The notes under the pieces: model-generated
Database searches by the model: none
The model's input: the letters and a program-made list of their open reading frames with translations, nothing else
What the model was told of the DNA's origin: nothing
Shown here: positions 54,888 through 64,000 of the stretch, one piece after another
Layout of the letters: each line of letters opens with the position of its first letter
Position numbering within the stretch: the first letter of the stretch is position 1
Position numbers and translations under genes: made by a program
Assembly: GCA_963675135.1 (NCBI GenBank)
Contig: OY776130.1
Span: 21,878,001-21,942,000, forward strand
Direction: 5' to 3'
Source of the DNA: Galeopsis tetrahit
Lineage: Eukaryota; Streptophyta; Magnoliopsida; Lamiales; Lamiaceae
DNA length: 64,000 nt

Positions 54888-56524
54888 TGTTGGTCCTGAA
54901 AGGAGTATATAACAAGTGTATGGGGGGGAATACACTTGTATGCAGATTCTTTTAACTTTGATCAAACCAGAGCTCAGCAAGGTTGTCTTGGACAACTCTG
55001 CTGAAGATGATTAACTCTTCTAAGATAATCAGACTACTAAGTACTATTGAGTACATAGTTGAATAACTATCTAGGGGAGTTATATGTGCGGAATAGTGGT
55101 TGGCCCTTTTAGTTTAGACTCCTTTAGTTTCTGAAATTCCTTAGACAAACAATACAGTCCAGTTTCAGGGAACTTGTCCAAATAGGTTTTGCACTGTCTT
55201 TGAATGTGTAATCTTTGAAATATCAGTTTTGTGTGCAGTGTTGAATGTATGAAAGTACTTTGAAAGTAAATCAACACAAGAGTTTATAGTGGTTCAGAGA
55301 CTCAAGCTCCTACATCCACTTTCCCTGATTTAACAGGATAATTCCTTCTCTCTTGGAATTAACTTATTTTATAGTGCCAAGGTGCACTTGATCAAGAACA
55401 CCACTCTTTGGTGAATTGATCCCTAGGATGTCTAGAGTCCTAGTACCCTCTTCTCAACTCAGAACTGAACTGTTCTTCTCTCAACAGTCAGCTCCTACCA
55501 CTTCTACTACTACAACCTTCTCTCTTTCACTCTTGAAAGGGGTAAGGGTTGAAGTAAGGTTCCAACTAATGAGATATCCTTTACAATGAAGATCAGTGTA
55601 TAAGGATAGGATATCTCTCTAAGCTTGTGTATAGATATACAATGTAGTGCAGCTTAGATGAAGTGTTTGAAGACTAAGATAGTCTTTGAAAGCTTTGAAA
55701 GCACTCTAGCTTGTAAGAACTTGAGGTTAGTTGGATTGTGTTGAGGTGCTTTCAAATGGTCTTCACACTTCTGTATTTATAGACAAATGAAGAATTTGCC
55801 CGTTGGAGAGGCAGCCTCCAATGTCCATAAATGTCTTCTTTTAGTTCTTCAACTTTGAAGACAGATTCTTGATAGTGACATGTCCTCATTTGGGAAATAA
55901 ACGGCTGTTAAGACTTTGTCTTCTTTCTGCAGCACTCTACCCAATGTCTGACTTTCAGATTCTCTTGTTAGGACTTGGTCATGGCTTCTGAAGGTTGTTC
56001 CAATGATAGGACAACATTCCTCATCATTTGGACAACTCTCCTTATCACTATCAGCAGTCTTGCTTATCAGCAAGGTTGGCTTGCTCTTCTTCAGATGACT
56101 TGGCTCATACCCTTTGTTTCACTTCAAGGTGATCTTAGCATGTTGATTTGTAGTTCTTTAGGGTGTGGTTGTCTCTATTTCTTCAGCATAGTTGACCTCA
56201 AGCTTTCAATACACTTCTTCTGAATTGATTGTGCTGAGACAACTCCTCTGGACAACTCTCCTGATCAGTATAGTTGGTCTTCAAAAAGACTTAGTGTTGT
56301 ATTCAGAGTTTGAGCCTTGAGGGGACTTGTTCTTGATGGACTTCAAAGCAAATGTTCCCCCTCAAATTTTGTATCTAATCAACTAAGAGCTACCTAACAT
56401 ATTAGCTCCTCATCTAGCCTTTATACTATATGTTCTAACATTTCTAGAACATACTCAACTTGACTTAGGCATGTCTCAGGGGGTTTTGGTATTAGTCAAA
56501 ACATATCTCATTTTATTCCCAACA
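54888..56524 (-). repeat. B2 5' LTR (1637 bp)
   Basis: This pairs with 29716-31357 and lies beside the PBS, so it is the 5' LTR of a - strand element. It ends TATTCCCAACA before the right CAGTG duplication. Confidence 0.95.
55774..55781 (-). promoter_or_regulatory. TATA box of the B2 5' LTR
   Basis: TATTTATA on the + strand (TATAAATA sense), about 745 bp from the U3 end; the same motif is at 30607-30614 in the 3' LTR. Confidence 0.55.
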
Positions 56525-57812
56525 CAGTGCTCTTTTTCATACATGCATAAAATTCATATGCCCAATTTGTCAAGAAAGATTCACCAAAATTCACAGCATG
56601 CATCAAATTCCTTTCTTCTAAGAACCTAACCATGCCTTTACTATCAAAATCAGGTATATTAATCCTCTTCTCTATCAGCAGTTTTCTCTTAGAATAAATG
56701 GCCAATCTATTCTCTAGAGTTTCAAGAGAATCAGAAATACCTTCCTCTTCAGAAGCAAGGTCATCTGAGCTTGGTGTAGAGCTTTTAGCAGAGCTCTGTT
56801 CAGGGCTGCTTGCTGCACTAGAAGAGCTATCCCCACTGCCACCATCTTCAGGTTCTGGTGCAGCTTCCTTTGCAGCAGCATAGTGCTCAACATTTTTCTT
56901 TAGAGACTTCAGAATGTCTCTAAAGCATCTTTCAGAATCAGAATTGGATTCTGACTCAGCTGGTTCATCTTTAGTGATCATCTTCTCTTTCCCTTTTGGT
57001 TCAGCAACATATTTTCCTTTCCCTTTTTCTACAACAACAGCCTTCTTTTTGGATTTCTCAGCAACAACAGTCTTTGTTTTCTTTGCAGCAACAGTGGCAA
57101 CTTCAGTTTCTTCATCAGAATCAGTGAACACCTGGATGGGTTCACCAGCATCAGCTCCAGCTTTCTTCTTCTTCCTCATGGATTCAGAATAATCCACACG
57201 AGTAAAAACGCGGTTTGATCTCCTCCTTCTTTGTACAGGGCTTCTCTGTCTTTTCCCTTTTTGTGCATTCTTCTTGAGAGGAATGGGGGCAGACTCATCT
57301 GAAACAGAGACTGAAGAGTTTGTACCTTCAGAGATATTTGCTTCCTCCATTTCAACGTCTTCAGGGTCAGACGTGGCAGTAGCTTCTTCTTCAACAAAAG
57401 CTTCAACATTCTCAGTTTGCGGTTCGTGAACAGAGGGTGATTTGGGGCTTTTTGAAGCAGAAGCCAAATAGCTCGAGATATCCACAGTGATATCTCCAAA
57501 AGTCATCACAGGCAGATGACCTGTAGTTCGAAGAGTATCAGACACCTCTTCGATCGCCCTAGTGATCTGTTCGACAGTTGCATCTTGAGGAAAGTTTGTT
57601 TGAGGAGCAGTTTGAGGAGTGGTTTGAGGAGTGGTTTTAGGAGTGGGAGCAGTTGTTGATGGTGTTGCAGAGACATTCGAGTCAGCATTTGATGCGGTAG
57701 AGTTTTGTGAATCCATCGAAGCAAGAATTTCGAGAGGATTTGTGTGAGAGTGAGATGAATTTTTCGAATCAGAGTGAGATTGTGAGTGGGATTGAGGTTG
57801 GTTTCCAGCCAT
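56525..57812 (-). pseudogene. C ORF2, N-terminal part (interrupted by B2)
   Basis: The ATG at 57810-57812 begins MAGNQPQSHSQSHSD. The part seen here is mostly low complexity: Ser/His/Gln-rich, then Thr/Pro-rich, then acidic, with a basic cluster QRRRRSNR near residue 200 that could be a nuclear localisation signal, Lys-rich and Ser-rich stretches, and a coiled segment (SLETLENRLAIYSKRKLLIE). The globular domain starts at about residue 395 (ERNLMHAVNFGESFLTNWAYEF) and continues at 29710. The frame is open up to the insertion. The protein is not recognised as anything with a known biochemical role. Confidence 0.82.
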
Positions 57813-58727
57813 TTAAGGGACAGTTGGATTTTCAAGGTAGGTTTGAGGAGTGTATACACAAACTTTGAGAGATACACGGCCAAAAAACAATTTCTTCAAA
57901 CTTAGTACTCAACAAAATAAAAAATCACAATTAGCAAATAAATGACATCTTATGTTTGATATTTATAGAGAGAGTAATGTAGTTGGAGGTTAAGAGAATA
58001 AAACAGAAGAATTAATCTAGAATTTTCTAAAGTGCTCCACATTTTTAGCCACAACCTAGATCATGGTTAATTAGTGGAAAAAATTAATTAATTAAATTAA
58101 TTAAAATTAAAGAAGCTTCCAGAATTAAATTCGCATAATCTGAAAAAAAATAGATAAGGGTCAGTAATTAATTAAATAAATAAAATGAATCTCAATAAAT
58201 AATTAAATAATTACAACAGATAAAAATAAATTTGAATCAGGCAATGTTGTGCCCAAAACTGTTACAAACACCTCAACACGGTTTTTACATGAATTTGCTT
58301 CATTTGTGTTGCACCATATTTTTTCTTTTTGTGTTATAGCATCTAATTTGTATTGATCCATTGTTCCTGTAGAGTACATCGTAGTAGCGAACTCCGTGCC
58401 CCATACTTACTTAATGGATTACAAATATGTTGATGTTTTTACCAAATATCACCTTTTGAAAAGAAGGCATCGTAGTAGTGAACTCCGTGCTCCATAGTTA
58501 CTCAGTGATTTGGTACATCTTTTAGTATGCTAATAACATTCTCATTTTTATGCATTTGAGAGGTGTAAGACGTTTATTTTTGCACTCCAAGGTTCTTAGA
58601 TTCGTAGATATTTTACAAATGAATTATTTAACTAAGTAAGAAATAAATTCAACTTATAAAATTTATACAACCCATGATGTTGTCCCAAATGCTGACGCAT
58701 TTGTGACAACATCCATCCGAATTCTTT
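57813..58727 (-). other. C spacer between gag-pol and ORF2
   Basis: This is 915 bp of AT-rich non-coding sequence. A run of AATTAATTAA words lies at about 58080-58200 and an imperfect direct repeat at 58377-58502. Confidence 0.7.
58377..58502. repeat. Imperfect direct repeat pair, about 35 bp
   Basis: CATCGTAGTAGCGAACTCCG and following bases at 58377-58411 recur with a few changes at 58468-58502, a period of 91 bp. Confidence 0.75.
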
Positions 58728-61700
58728 TCAGATAGTGCTCATGCCAAGAGATTTCCTCAAGATAGAGAATCTCTCATGGTCTAAGGCTTTTGTAAAAAAG
58801 TCAGCATTCTGTTTTTCAGTAGGTACATACTCCAACTTAACAATATTCTTCTCTACTAAATCTCTCATAAAATGGTGTCTTATGCTAATGTGCTTTGTGA
58901 GTGAGTGTTGTACAGGATTTTTAGAAATTTTAATGGCACTAGTATTATCACAAAAGATAGTAACTATACCATTCTCAATACCATAGTCATGGAACATCTT
59001 GCTCAGCCACAAGAGTTGTGTGCAGCAGCTTCCAGCAGCAATATACTCAGATTCTGCAGTGGATTGTGAAACACAATTCTGTTTCTTGCTGTGCCATGAT
59101 ACAAGATTGTTTTCCATGTAGAAACATCCTCCACTCGTACTCTTTCTATCATCTATGTCTCCAGCCCAATCAGCATCACTATAACCAATCAAAATGTTGT
59201 TGGTGTCCTTAGTATACCAGATTCCAAGGTCACTTGTTCCTGAAACATACTTGATGATTCTCTTCACAGCATTCAGGTGTGATTCCTTTGGATTTGCTTG
59301 GTACCTAGCACAAACACACACACTATACATAATATCTGGTCTACTAGAGGTTAAATATAGTAAACTACCTATCATGGATCTGTAAAGTGTTGGATCAACA
59401 TCTGTTCCAGCACTGTCTTTGCAAAGTTTCAAAGTGGATCCAATAGGAGTTTTCATTGGTTTTGAATTCTCAAGATCAAATCTTTTAACCAAGTTCTTAG
59501 CATACTTACTCTGGGAGAAGAAAATACCATCATTGCACTGTTTGATTTGAAGACCTAGAAAATAGTTCAAGTCTCCAACCATACTCATTTCAAATGTTGC
59601 AGTCATTGCCTCAACAAAGTTACTCAACATTTTATCACAAGTAGAACCAAACACAATGTCATCAACATATATTTGAGCAATAAGTAAATCTCCTTCAGTG
59701 TGCTTAATGAACAAAGTTCTATTAGCTTCTCCTCTAATAAATCCATATTCCAAAAGAAAGTCAGTAAGCCTACCATACCATGCTCTAGGAGCTTGTTTAA
59801 GACCATACAATGCTTTCTTAAGTTTATATACATGATCAGGATATTGTGGATCTTCAAATCCTATAGGTTTTTCAACATATGCTTCTTCATTCAATATGCC
59901 ATTTAGAAATGCAGCCTTTACATCCATTTGATGAAGTTTAATATCAATAAAACATGCAATAACTAGCAGTAATCTAATAGATTCTATCCTAGCAACAGGT
60001 GCAAAAGTCTCATCAAAATCAACTCCTTCAACTTGGGTGTACCCTTGTGCTACTAACCTAGCCTTGTTTCTAACAATATTACCAGATTCATCAGTTTTAT
60101 TCTTGAATATCCACTTTGTTCCAATGACATTAGTATGACTAGGTCTTGGAACAAGTGTCCATACCTCATTTCTTTCAAACTGACCAAGTTCTTCATGCAT
60201 AGCATTAATCCAGTTTTCATCAGTTAAGGCTTCTTTAGCACTCTTAGGTTCAATTTCAGATAAATAGCATTCAGCATTTACAATGTTACACATAGAAGAC
60301 ATGCATATTGTTCTTACCACATCTACCTTGTTTGATCTTACTCTTCCTCTTGTTTGCACTCCAACTGTAGCATCACCTATGATCTGGTCAGAAGGATGAC
60401 TTTTACCTATTCTTGAAGAAGGATTCGTTTTAGGAATGTACTGGTCATTCTGTGAAGTTACAGTTGTCTGTTCTGTAGATGTTGACCTAGATGTGTTAAC
60501 ATTTGGTGCAACATTTTCAGACTTCAGTGTATTCTCAGAAGTGTCAGTAACCTGTGATACATCTTCTTCATCTTTGTCATCTGTAAGACCTTTATCATCA
60601 TCAAACACAACATTAACAGATTCTTGAACAGTGTTAGTTCTAAGGTTATATACTCTATAAGCTTTACTATTTCTAGAATAGCCTAAAAAGAAACCTTTAT
60701 CACTTTTAGAATCGAACTTATGAAGTTGATCCCTATCATTCAAAATATAACACACACAACCAAATACATGAAAATATTTCACACTTGGTTTTCTGTTGTT
60801 CAAAATCTCATAAGGTGTTTGACTTGTGCCAGAACGAATAAAAACCCTATTAACAACATGACATGCAGTATTTAATGTTTCTCCCCAAAATTTCTTAGCA
60901 AGACATTTGGATGTAAGCATAACTCTAGCCATTTCTTGTAAAGTTCTATTCTTTCTTTCAACAATTCCATTTTGTTGTGGAGTTTTAGGAGATGAATATT
61001 CTTGCAAGATACCCTTTTTATCACAAAAATCATTAAACATGCTGTTTTCAAATTCCCTACCATGATCAGTTCTAATACGGCCAACTTTCAAGTTAAACAC
61101 ATTTTTGAACCTCTTATAAAGAATTTTAAATGCAGCAAATGCTTCAGATTTGTCTCTTAAAGACTCTACCCAGGTATATCTAGAAAAATCATCTACCACA
61201 ACTAAGGAATACCTCTTTCCTCCAATGCTTTCAGTTTCCATAGGACCCATCAAGTCCATGTGCAGTAATTCAAAACATCGATGTGTAGTACAATGTGACA
61301 GCATTATGTGCGACATTCTTACCTGCTTACCTTTTTGGCATGGTCCACATACAGTGTTGTTGTGAAGCCTTAGTTTTGGAATTCCTTTTACTGCATCTGC
61401 TTTGATTAGTTTATTCATTGCTCTGTAATTTGCATGACCCAATCTTTGATGCCATAAGACATTTTCATCATATTTTGACAAGTTACACATATTTGTTCCA
61501 ATAAGATAGCAATTATCAGCTGACCTAGTACCAGTCATAACACAAACTTCATCTTTATTAAGAACATAACATGAATCTTTATCAAATTTCACATGCAAAT
61601 TATCATCACAAAGTTGACTAATGCTAATCAGATTTGCAAGTAAGCCATCAACATGTAAGACATTTTTAAGCTTTGGAAAACCTTTAACATTCAAGGTTCC

Positions 61701-63602
61701 TTTACCAAGAATCTTTCCTTTAGAACCTCCACCATATGTAACATTACCACTGTTCAAGGTCACATAATCAGATAAGAAATAAGTACGACCTGTCATATGT
61801 CTAGAACAACCACTATCAAAATACCATGAATCAGGTAGACATGCTTTTAAGGAGGTATGAGCAACATTACAGGTAGTTTTTGGTTTCCATGCAGATTTCA
61901 TAAACTGTTTACCAGGATGTGACAGTTTTTTATGCAGCATTTTCAAAGTTTTCTGTTCTTCAAACAATTTTATACAGTAAGGACGAATATGACCAACTTT
62001 GAAACAGTAATGACAGATATACTTTCTTTTAACCTTGTGAGGATCTGATTGTGCAGATGTTGCATCAGATGTGACAACATTTGCCTTCTCAAATTTCACA
62101 GGTTTTCTAAATTTATCAGAAATAGAAGCAGTAGTACCATCATAACCTAAACCATGATTATTAGACTTACCAGTAGTTATAGCATTATTTACCTCAGAAG
62201 CACTCTTGGAATATTTCTTGAAACATAAGGAGGAATTTATCAATTTCTCCTTTAAGTTACAGATTTCCAGATCTCTTTTGGTAAGTATAACTTCTAGCTT
62301 GGTGATTGTATCTTTCAGATCCTCATTCTCTTTATTCAGGGAATTAAGAGTGAGTTTCTGATTGTTCCAATCATCTAACAACTTTTGGTGTTCATCGTCA
62401 TCAGTCCTTTTTCCTGCATCATCAACCAAACCATTAAAACAGTTCAAATATGGGTGACTCTGTCCTGATGTTGCTGTAGATGTTGAAGCATCAGTTACAG
62501 CATCAGAATCTGTTTCATCCAGATCATCATCTGAGGAATCATTATAATCAATTCTGGTAAAATTAGAATATTCATTCTGATTTAATTCATCAAGATCATC
62601 ATCATCAGATTCATCACTCAAGGTAGCACTAAAATTCAGTTTTTGCTTAAGTCTAGTGTTGGCACATTCATTTGCATAATGGCCATAACCAGAACAAGCA
62701 TTGCATTGAACTGATTTTCGAAATTCAGGATCATACCTTGGTTTACCTTCACTCTTTGATGGTCTTGGTGTGAATTGACCTTTCCTTCTTTTTGGTTGAG
62801 GTGTTGATGTATTGATTTGAATCTTAGGCTGAATGTTTCTAGATTTGTTCACAGATTTCTTAAGAAACTTATTAAAGTGCTTAGTGAGCAAGGCAACGTT
62901 GTTCGGATTTTTGAGGCATACATCAAGCAATTCTTCATCAGAGTCAACTTCAATAATGATGGGTTGAGCTTCAGAAGTGTTTGATGTTTCCCCTTTAAAA
63001 ACCACAACTTTCTTATCAGCATTAGCTTCATCATTTTGATTAGTGTTTATTTCATATGTTCTAAGAATACTCACTAACTCATTTTGACTTAACTTATCTG
63101 TATCTTTTGCCTCTTCAATAGCACAAATTTTAGCATCAAATCTTTTAGGAACAGATCTTAATATCTTATGAACTACTCTAACATTAGAAATAGGGTCACC
63201 AAGAGAATGTGATTCATTGATAATCTCACTTAACCTTTCATTGTAGGCTGTGATTGTTTCATCTTCACTCATTCGGAGATTCTCAAATTTTGTTCCCAAC
63301 ATTCGAAGCTTAGTCCTTCGAACACTTTCTGAACCCTCACAATGCTCCTGCAACCTGTCCCATGCATTTTTAGAAGTAGAACAGTTAGATATAATTTTAA
63401 ACATTGAAACATCAACAGAAGTAAAGATAGCATTTAAAGCTTTAGAATTGTAGCTTGCTGTTGTGATTTCATCAGCCGTCCAGTCAACTTCTCTTTTGAG
63501 TTGTATTTCACCATCTGCGTCTGCTGGTCTTTTTGGAGCTTCCCAACCTGTAAGTACAGTCCTCCAAGCACGTTCATCAACTGACTTGATGTACATACGC
63601 AT
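58728..63602 (-). CDS. gag-pol: C Gag-Pol polyprotein, single unbroken frame (1624 aa from first ATG)
   Basis: The UBN2-like Gag region comes first. The first zinc knuckle CNACSGYGHYANEC is near residue 300 and a second, CHYCFKVGHIRPYC, near 530. The protease has DSGCSRHMTG near 597, the integrase zinc region HQRLGH...CGPCQKGK near 720-760, and the integrase core HMDLMGP, RTDHGREF and QQNGIVERK (about 780-885). Reverse transcriptase has YVDDIVF near 1312, and RNase H has STAESEYIAAGS to HHFMRDLVEKN (about 1450-1600). There are no stops or frameshifts and no stop between gag and pol, unlike the A and B elements. Conserved Gag codons (LDGSNYAYWKPKM) continue upstream of the first ATG to about 63690 without an in-frame ATG, so the real start is uncertain. 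Confidence 0.93.
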   Translation of the reverse strand: MRMYIKSVDERAWRTVLTGWEAPKRPADADGEIQLKREVDWTADEITTASYNSKALNAIFTSVDVSMFKIISNCSTSKNAWDRLQEHCEGSESVRRTKLRMLGTKFENLRMSEDETITAYNERLSEIINESHSLGDPISNVRVVHKILRSVPKRFDAKICAIEEAKDTDKLSQNELVSILRTYEINTNQNDEANADKKVVVFKGETSNTSEAQPIIIEVDSDEELLDVCLKNPNNVALLTKHFNKFLKKSVNKSRNIQPKIQINTSTPQPKRRKGQFTPRPSKSEGKPRYDPEFRKSVQCNACSGYGHYANECANTRLKQKLNFSATLSDESDDDDLDELNQNEYSNFTRIDYNDSSDDDLDETDSDAVTDASTSTATSGQSHPYLNCFNGLVDDAGKRTDDDEHQKLLDDWNNQKLTLNSLNKENEDLKDTITKLEVILTKRDLEICNLKEKLINSSLCFKKYSKSASEVNNAITTGKSNNHGLGYDGTTASISDKFRKPVKFEKANVVTSDATSAQSDPHKVKRKYICHYCFKVGHIRPYCIKLFEEQKTLKMLHKKLSHPGKQFMKSAWKPKTTCNVAHTSLKACLPDSWYFDSGCSRHMTGRTYFLSDYVTLNSGNVTYGGGSKGKILGKGTLNVKGFPKLKNVLHVDGLLANLISISQLCDDNLHVKFDKDSCYVLNKDEVCVMTGTRSADNCYLIGTNMCNLSKYDENVLWHQRLGHANYRAMNKLIKADAVKGIPKLRLHNNTVCGPCQKGKQVRMSHIMLSHCTTHRCFELLHMDLMGPMETESIGGKRYSLVVVDDFSRYTWVESLRDKSEAFAAFKILYKRFKNVFNLKVGRIRTDHGREFENSMFNDFCDKKGILQEYSSPKTPQQNGIVERKNRTLQEMARVMLTSKCLAKKFWGETLNTACHVVNRVFIRSGTSQTPYEILNNRKPSVKYFHVFGCVCYILNDRDQLHKFDSKSDKGFFLGYSRNSKAYRVYNLRTNTVQESVNVVFDDDKGLTDDKDEEDVSQVTDTSENTLKSENVAPNVNTSRSTSTEQTTVTSQNDQYIPKTNPSSRIGKSHPSDQIIGDATVGVQTRGRVRSNKVDVVRTICMSSMCNIVNAECYLSEIEPKSAKEALTDENWINAMHEELGQFERNEVWTLVPRPSHTNVIGTKWIFKNKTDESGNIVRNKARLVAQGYTQVEGVDFDETFAPVARIESIRLLLVIACFIDIKLHQMDVKAAFLNGILNEEAYVEKPIGFEDPQYPDHVYKLKKALYGLKQAPRAWYGRLTDFLLEYGFIRGEANRTLFIKHTEGDLLIAQIYVDDIVFGSTCDKMLSNFVEAMTATFEMSMVGDLNYFLGLQIKQCNDGIFFSQSKYAKNLVKRFDLENSKPMKTPIGSTLKLCKDSAGTDVDPTLYRSMIGSLLYLTSSRPDIMYSVCVCARYQANPKESHLNAVKRIIKYVSGTSDLGIWYTKDTNNILIGYSDADWAGDIDDRKSTSGGCFYMENNLVSWHSKKQNCVSQSTAESEYIAAGSCCTQLLWLSKMFHDYGIENGIVTIFCDNTSAIKISKNPVQHSLTKHISIRHHFMRDLVEKNIVKLEYVPTEKQNADFFTKALDHERFSILRKSLGMSTI

Positions 63603-63740
63603 CTTAGGCTTCCAATAAGCGTAATTCGATCCATCTAAAACGGGTGGCCTAAGTGCCGTGGATATGTGATGTGTTTCCTTTGCTAACCTACACTAAAAAC
63701 ACACTTGACCAAAGATCTAACCTAGTGTCGTCAGGTATCA
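63603..63740 (-). other. C leader and N-terminal Gag codons without ATG
   Basis: The gag frame is open from an in-frame TAG near 63690 down to the ATG at 63602. It encodes the conserved RPPVLDGSNYAYW segment, but no ATG is present in that stretch. The remainder up to the PBS is leader. Confidence 0.65.
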
Positions 63741-63752
63741 GCTCTGATACCA
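63741..63752 (-). other. C primer-binding site
   Basis: The reverse complement reads TGGTATCAGAGC, two bases from the LTR, complementary to initiator-methionine tRNA. Confidence 0.92.
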
Positions 63753-63754
63753 AC

Positions 63755-64000
63755 TGAAAGTGTGCTGTATATGAAGTGTTTAAGTTTAATAGAATAATGT
63801 TGTACTAAATGTTGTGACAATTGATACAACACTGACTCTAACAGAATATCAGAAATTATGATTCACACAGCGGAAGACTTGAAACACTAAAAACAAACGT
63901 GACACAATGGAAATAATTTTTAACATAGATTTTATAAATAAAAATCTATGCTAGCCTTACGGCGAAATTCAATACTTATCTTCAAGTACTAATGTTGTGT
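63755..64000 (-). repeat. C 5' LTR, first 246 bp visible
   Basis: This matches 16119-16364 with one difference (CAA versus CTA near the window edge) and continues past the window. Confidence 0.95.

Larger units (their letters stand above)
29716..56524 (-). mobile_element. Element B2: SIRE-like element with A2 nested inside
   Basis: LTRs at 29716-31357 and 54888-56524 flank PBS, gag, pol, ORF2 and polypurine tract on the - strand, with a perfect CAGTG duplication outside. A2 (36423-49870) interrupts its reverse transcriptase. With A2 removed B2 is about 13.4 kb. The two LTRs differ at roughly 25 positions plus small indels, so B2 is older than A2, consistent with the nesting. Confidence 0.95.
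16119..64000 (-). mobile_element. Element C: copia element with extra ORF2, right end beyond the window
   Basis: The 3' LTR is at 16119-16968 and the start of the matching 5' LTR at 63755-64000. Between them, on the - strand, lie the primer-binding site, one gag-pol frame, a spacer, ORF2 and the polypurine tract. A1 (17341-28432) and B2 (29716-56524) are inserted within it. With these removed the internal part is about 8.9 kb, so C was roughly 10.6 kb. It was coding-intact when it was hit, apart from the question of its Gag start codon. Confidence 0.92.

Noticed and set aside
1..64000. Host genes, tRNA or rRNA genes, CRISPR arrays, bacterial-type operons.
   Set aside because: Every sizeable coding stretch belongs to a retrotransposon. 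The tRNA-like 12-mers are primer-binding sites only, and no repeat-spacer array is present.

Overview
The window is plant nuclear DNA made almost entirely of nested LTR retrotransposons of the Ty1/copia superfamily. The pol domain order is protease, integrase, reverse transcriptase, RNase H. Primer-binding sites are complementary to initiator-methionine tRNA, and most elements carry a long extra reading frame (called ORF2 here) between pol and the 3' LTR, as in the SIRE/Maximus lineage. I see no host gene, tRNA, rRNA or CRISPR. A repeat-rich eudicot is my guess; species cannot be told.

Layout, left to right. A0 (1-5764, + strand) is an old, stop-riddled gag-pol. B1 (from 5765, - strand) is inserted into it; B1 has its LTR and ORF2 tail, is split by a solo LTR called D (8150-9598), and is cut off at about 10638. 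There it meets in opposite orientation E (10636-16118, + strand), which keeps the end of pol and a decayed ORF2. Element C (16119 to beyond 64000, - strand) sits in E. C holds two further insertions. A1 (17341-28432, target duplication ACAAC) has LTR termini facing one way and its body facing the other. B2 (29716-56524, - strand, duplication CAGTG) itself contains A2 (36423-49870, + strand, duplication CAAAT). The order of insertion is E, then C, then A1 and B2 separately, then A2 in B2.

Condition of the elements. C has an unbroken gag-pol (58728-63602) and an ORF2 broken only by B2, so it was probably complete when hit, although no in-frame ATG precedes its conserved Gag N-terminus. A2 is the youngest by LTR identity (seven differences in 1295 bp) but has one nonsense codon and one 7-bp frameshift in pol and three in-frame stops in ORF2. 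A1 has intact gag and ORF2 but lost the reverse transcriptase palm and most of RNase H. B2 has an intact gag, a damaged pol that lost the end of reverse transcriptase and RNase H, and a damaged ORF2.

How the parts work together: gag makes the particle; pol cuts, copies and integrates; PBS and PPT prime the two DNA strands; LTRs carry promoter and ends. The role of ORF2 is unknown. Its sense-strand DNA contains a 13-base copy of the element's own polypurine tract in four of the five A/B/E copies and a one-base variant in the fifth. That, and the inside-out A1, are the observations most worth following up.
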